The notes beneath the pieces were generated by a model. The model was given only the letters and a program-made list of their open reading frames with translations, was not told where the DNA came from and searched no databases. The translations under genes were made by a program, and so were the position numbers. From Secundilactobacillus kimchicus JCM 15530 (lineage in GTDB: Bacteria; Bacillota; Bacilli; Lactobacillales; Lactobacillaceae), in assembly GCF_001433995.1 (NCBI RefSeq), contig NZ_AZCX01000001.1, positions 62,001-126,000 on the forward strand: a stretch of 64,000 nt of DNA, given 5' to 3'. Of this stretch, positions 62,062 to 64,000 are shown in pieces; position 1 is the first letter of the stretch; every line of letters begins with the position of its first letter.

Positions 62062-64000
62062 ATGGCAGAAAAACGATTATTATTAATAGACGGAAACAGT
62101 GTGGCCTTTCGGGCATTTTACGCACTTTACAATTCGCTCAATCGATTTACCAATCCGGACGGGCTGCACACCAATGCCATATACGGATTTAACACAATGC
62201 TGGATACCATGCTCAAAGAAGTTAATCCTACCCATGCGTTAGTTGCGTTTGACGCGGGGAAAACCACGTTTCGGACGGAAAAATACGGTGATTATAAGGG
62301 CGGCCGCGCCAAGACACCGCCGGAACTGTCAGAACAAATGCCCTTTTTGCGCGATCTTTTAGCAGCCCGCGGGCTTAGGACGTATGAGCTGGCCAACTTT
62401 GAGGCGGATGACATTATTGGGACGATGGCTAAAATGGCCGATCAGCAGGACTGGGCAACAACAATTTTTACTGGTGATCGAGACTTAACCCAATTAACGA
62501 GTGATTACACTAATGTTGCCGTATCACGGAAAGGAGTCAGCGACGTTGAGACGTATACGCCGGCTCACGTTGAGGAAAAACTGGGCGTTAAACCCAGCCA
62601 AATTATTGAAATTAAAGGACTTCAAGGCGACACTTCAGATAATTACCCTGGCGTTACTGGTATTGGGCCCAAGACGGCGGTTTCGCTGATTCAAAAGTAT
62701 GGCACCATTGACGGGGTTTATGAGAATTTAGCGACGATTACGGCTAAAAAAATGAAAGAACACCTCATTGAAGATAAGGATCAGGCGTTTCGAGCTCGCG
62801 ACTTAGCCACTATTCGGCGTGATGCACCCGTCGATTTATCGTTAGATGACCTAACCTTTAATGGGATGAATCGTGACGACCTCGTGGCGTTTTACCAAAA
62901 AATGAACTTTCAGTCGTTTCTTAAAAAAATGAGCAGTGAGGACGGTGGCGATATGTTACAGCTTGACCCCGTCGACTGTACGGTGCTGACAGCCGATAAT
63001 CTGTCGCAACTTGAGGGATTAACGGGTGAAGTTAGCTTTTACTTGGAGATGCCTGAAGCCAACTATCATACGTCACCATTTGCCGGCTTTGTCATTGGGC
63101 AAAAAGGGCACTGGTTTGTCTCTCGTGACGTTTCACTACTCTCTCAAGCACCGCTAAAGGCGATTCTTGAGGGGCAAGAAATTAAGAAAAACGTTTTCGA
63201 TGCTAAGCGAACCTACGTTGGCCTCAACCGCTTGGGCGTACAGTTGAACAACGTGGACTTTGATCTTTTATTGGCGTCCTACCTGCTCGATACCAATGAA
63301 AATAGTAATGATTTGGGGGCCCTAGCGGCTCAGCATGGTGATCATCAAGTCCAAAGTGACGAAGAAGTGTATGGAAAAGGTGCAAAACGGGCAATCCCAA
63401 GTGATGACCAACTGTTATTTGACCATTTAACACGCAAAGGCATTGCAATCGAAACGCTGGCAGCCCCGCTTTTCAAACAGTTAGAAGAAAACGAACAGTC
63501 CAATCTTTACCGTGACTTGGAGCTACCGATTGCCAATGTATTAGCGCACATGGAAATTGCCGGTATTAAAGTGGACGTTGACCGATTATCGAATATGCAA
63601 AGTCAGTTCACAGAATTATTGGCCCAGATTGAACAAACCATTTATCAAGAAGCGGGCACTGAGTTTAACATTGGGTCACCTAAACAGCTGAGTGACATTT
63701 TATTTGGGACGATGGGCTTGACCCCAATTAAAAAGACCAAAACGGGGTACTCAACTTCGGTGGACGTTTTAGAAAAATTAGCTGCTGAAGCACCGATTGT
63801 TGAAAATATCTTGCGCTATCGTCAGATTTCAAAAATTCAGTCGACTTATGTGGAAGGACTTTTAAAAGTGGTTCACACCAAGGACCAAAAGGTGCATACC
63901 CGTTATCTCCAAACGTTAACGCAAACCGGTCGATTATCGTCTGTTGATCCAAATTTACAAAATATTCCGATTCGGACTGAGGAAGGTCGCCGTATTCGAC
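62062..64000 (+). CDS. polA: DNA polymerase I, N-terminal part (runs off the window)
   Basis: An open frame from ATG 62062 (after AAAAGGGG) to the window end, 646 codons. The 5'-3' exonuclease domain comes first (LLLIDGNSVAFRAFYAL, FEADDIIGTMA, FTGDRDLTQL, GVTGIGPKTAVSLI). An inactive-looking 3'-5' exonuclease-like domain follows (about 310-470), and then the start of the polymerase domain (INIGSPKQLSDILF-type segment and TGRLSSVDPNLQNIPIRT). It repairs DNA and removes primers. The C-terminal third is missing because of the window edge. Confidence 0.96.
   Translation, partial: MAEKRLLLIDGNSVAFRAFYALYNSLNRFTNPDGLHTNAIYGFNTMLDTMLKEVNPTHALVAFDAGKTTFRTEKYGDYKGGRAKTPPELSEQMPFLRDLLAARGLRTYELANFEADDIIGTMAKMADQQDWATTIFTGDRDLTQLTSDYTNVAVSRKGVSDVETYTPAHVEEKLGVKPSQIIEIKGLQGDTSDNYPGVTGIGPKTAVSLIQKYGTIDGVYENLATITAKKMKEHLIEDKDQAFRARDLATIRRDAPVDLSLDDLTFNGMNRDDLVAFYQKMNFQSFLKKMSSEDGGDMLQLDPVDCTVLTADNLSQLEGLTGEVSFYLEMPEANYHTSPFAGFVIGQKGHWFVSRDVSLLSQAPLKAILEGQEIKKNVFDAKRTYVGLNRLGVQLNNVDFDLLLASYLLDTNENSNDLGALAAQHGDHQVQSDEEVYGKGAKRAIPSDDQLLFDHLTRKGIAIETLAAPLFKQLEENEQSNLYRDLELPIANVLAHMEIAGIKVDVDRLSNMQSQFTELLAQIEQTIYQEAGTEFNIGSPKQLSDILFGTMGLTPIKKTKTGYSTSVDVLEKLAAEAPIVENILRYRQISKIQSTYVEGLLKVVHTKDQKVHTRYLQTLTQTGRLSSVDPNLQNIPIRTEEGRRIR

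Overview
The window reads as a chromosomal segment of a low-to-moderate-GC Firmicute, almost certainly a member of the Lactobacillaceae. Three things suggest this: the Arg T-box ahead of argS, the neighbourhoods yheA-like/yhaO/yhaN/yhaM/prsA/hit/ecsAB and trmB/ytpP/ytpR/sftA/murC, and a heme- and menaquinone-dependent narGHJI nitrate reductase of the kind known from Lactiplantibacillus plantarum. The genus cannot be fixed from the sequence alone. I saw no insertion sequence, prophage, CRISPR array, tRNA or rRNA.

Layout. 1-3.0 kb: the tail of an unrecognised gene and a secreted, circularly permuted family 3 glycosidase. 3.1-5.5 kb (minus): feoA-feoB plus a small FeoB-associated Cys-rich protein. 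5.6-11.0 kb: the sufCDSUB Fe-S assembly operon. 11.0-14.0 kb: anaerobic ribonucleotide reductase nrdDG behind two NrdR boxes. 14.0-16.3 kb (minus): flavodoxin plus a FecCD-type permease and ATPase with no binding protein. 16.4-20.9 kb (plus): moaE, moaD, moaA, narK, a cupin, a SufT/MIP18-like protein and an XRE-TPR regulator. 21.0-23.2 kb (minus): a three-gene operon of unknown role ending in a degenerate prenyl-synthase-like protein. 23.3-30.0 kb (minus): moeB, moaB, moeA, mobB, moaC, mobA, a small unknown gene and nreABC. 30.2-36.6 kb (plus): narGHJI. 36.8-38.2 kb: two unknown genes. 38.3-41.0 kb: menI-like thioesterase, menB, menE. 41.0-64 kb: housekeeping genes (argS, argR, a class A PBP, yhaONM, prsA, hit, ecsAB, trmB, ytpPR, sftA, murC, a BI-1 family protein and the start of polA).

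How it works together. From 3 to 41 kb the window is one anaerobic respiration island. It covers ferrous iron uptake, Fe-S assembly, an oxygen-sensitive RNR, a complete molybdenum cofactor pathway (moaABCDE, moeAB, mobAB), nitrate transport and reduction, an NreABC-type oxygen/nitrate sensor and part of menaquinone synthesis. Both heme b sites of NarI and the Mo-ligating Asp of NarG are intact, so the enzyme looks functional if heme and menaquinone are available.

Main discovery. Five promoters in the island share one architecture: an operator-like element CCC(T/C)A(A/G)T placed exactly 21 bp upstream of a TANNNT -10 hexamer, usually with an extended TGN, an AG dinucleotide 6 bp before the CCC, and no recognisable -35. 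They drive narGHJI, the Moco operon, the flavodoxin/FecCD operon, the unknown three-gene operon (20986-23156) and the unknown two-gene operon (36807-38192). This predicts a compact nitrate regulon, probably activated by NreC. It places five uncharacterised or barely characterised proteins and an orphan transporter (proposed molybdate importer) in nitrate respiration. A second unexplained 11-mer, TTGGAATATTT, recurs in the feoA, nrdD, moaE and nreA control regions. The NreB sensor keeps only two of the four cysteines that bind the oxygen-sensing cluster in staphylococci.
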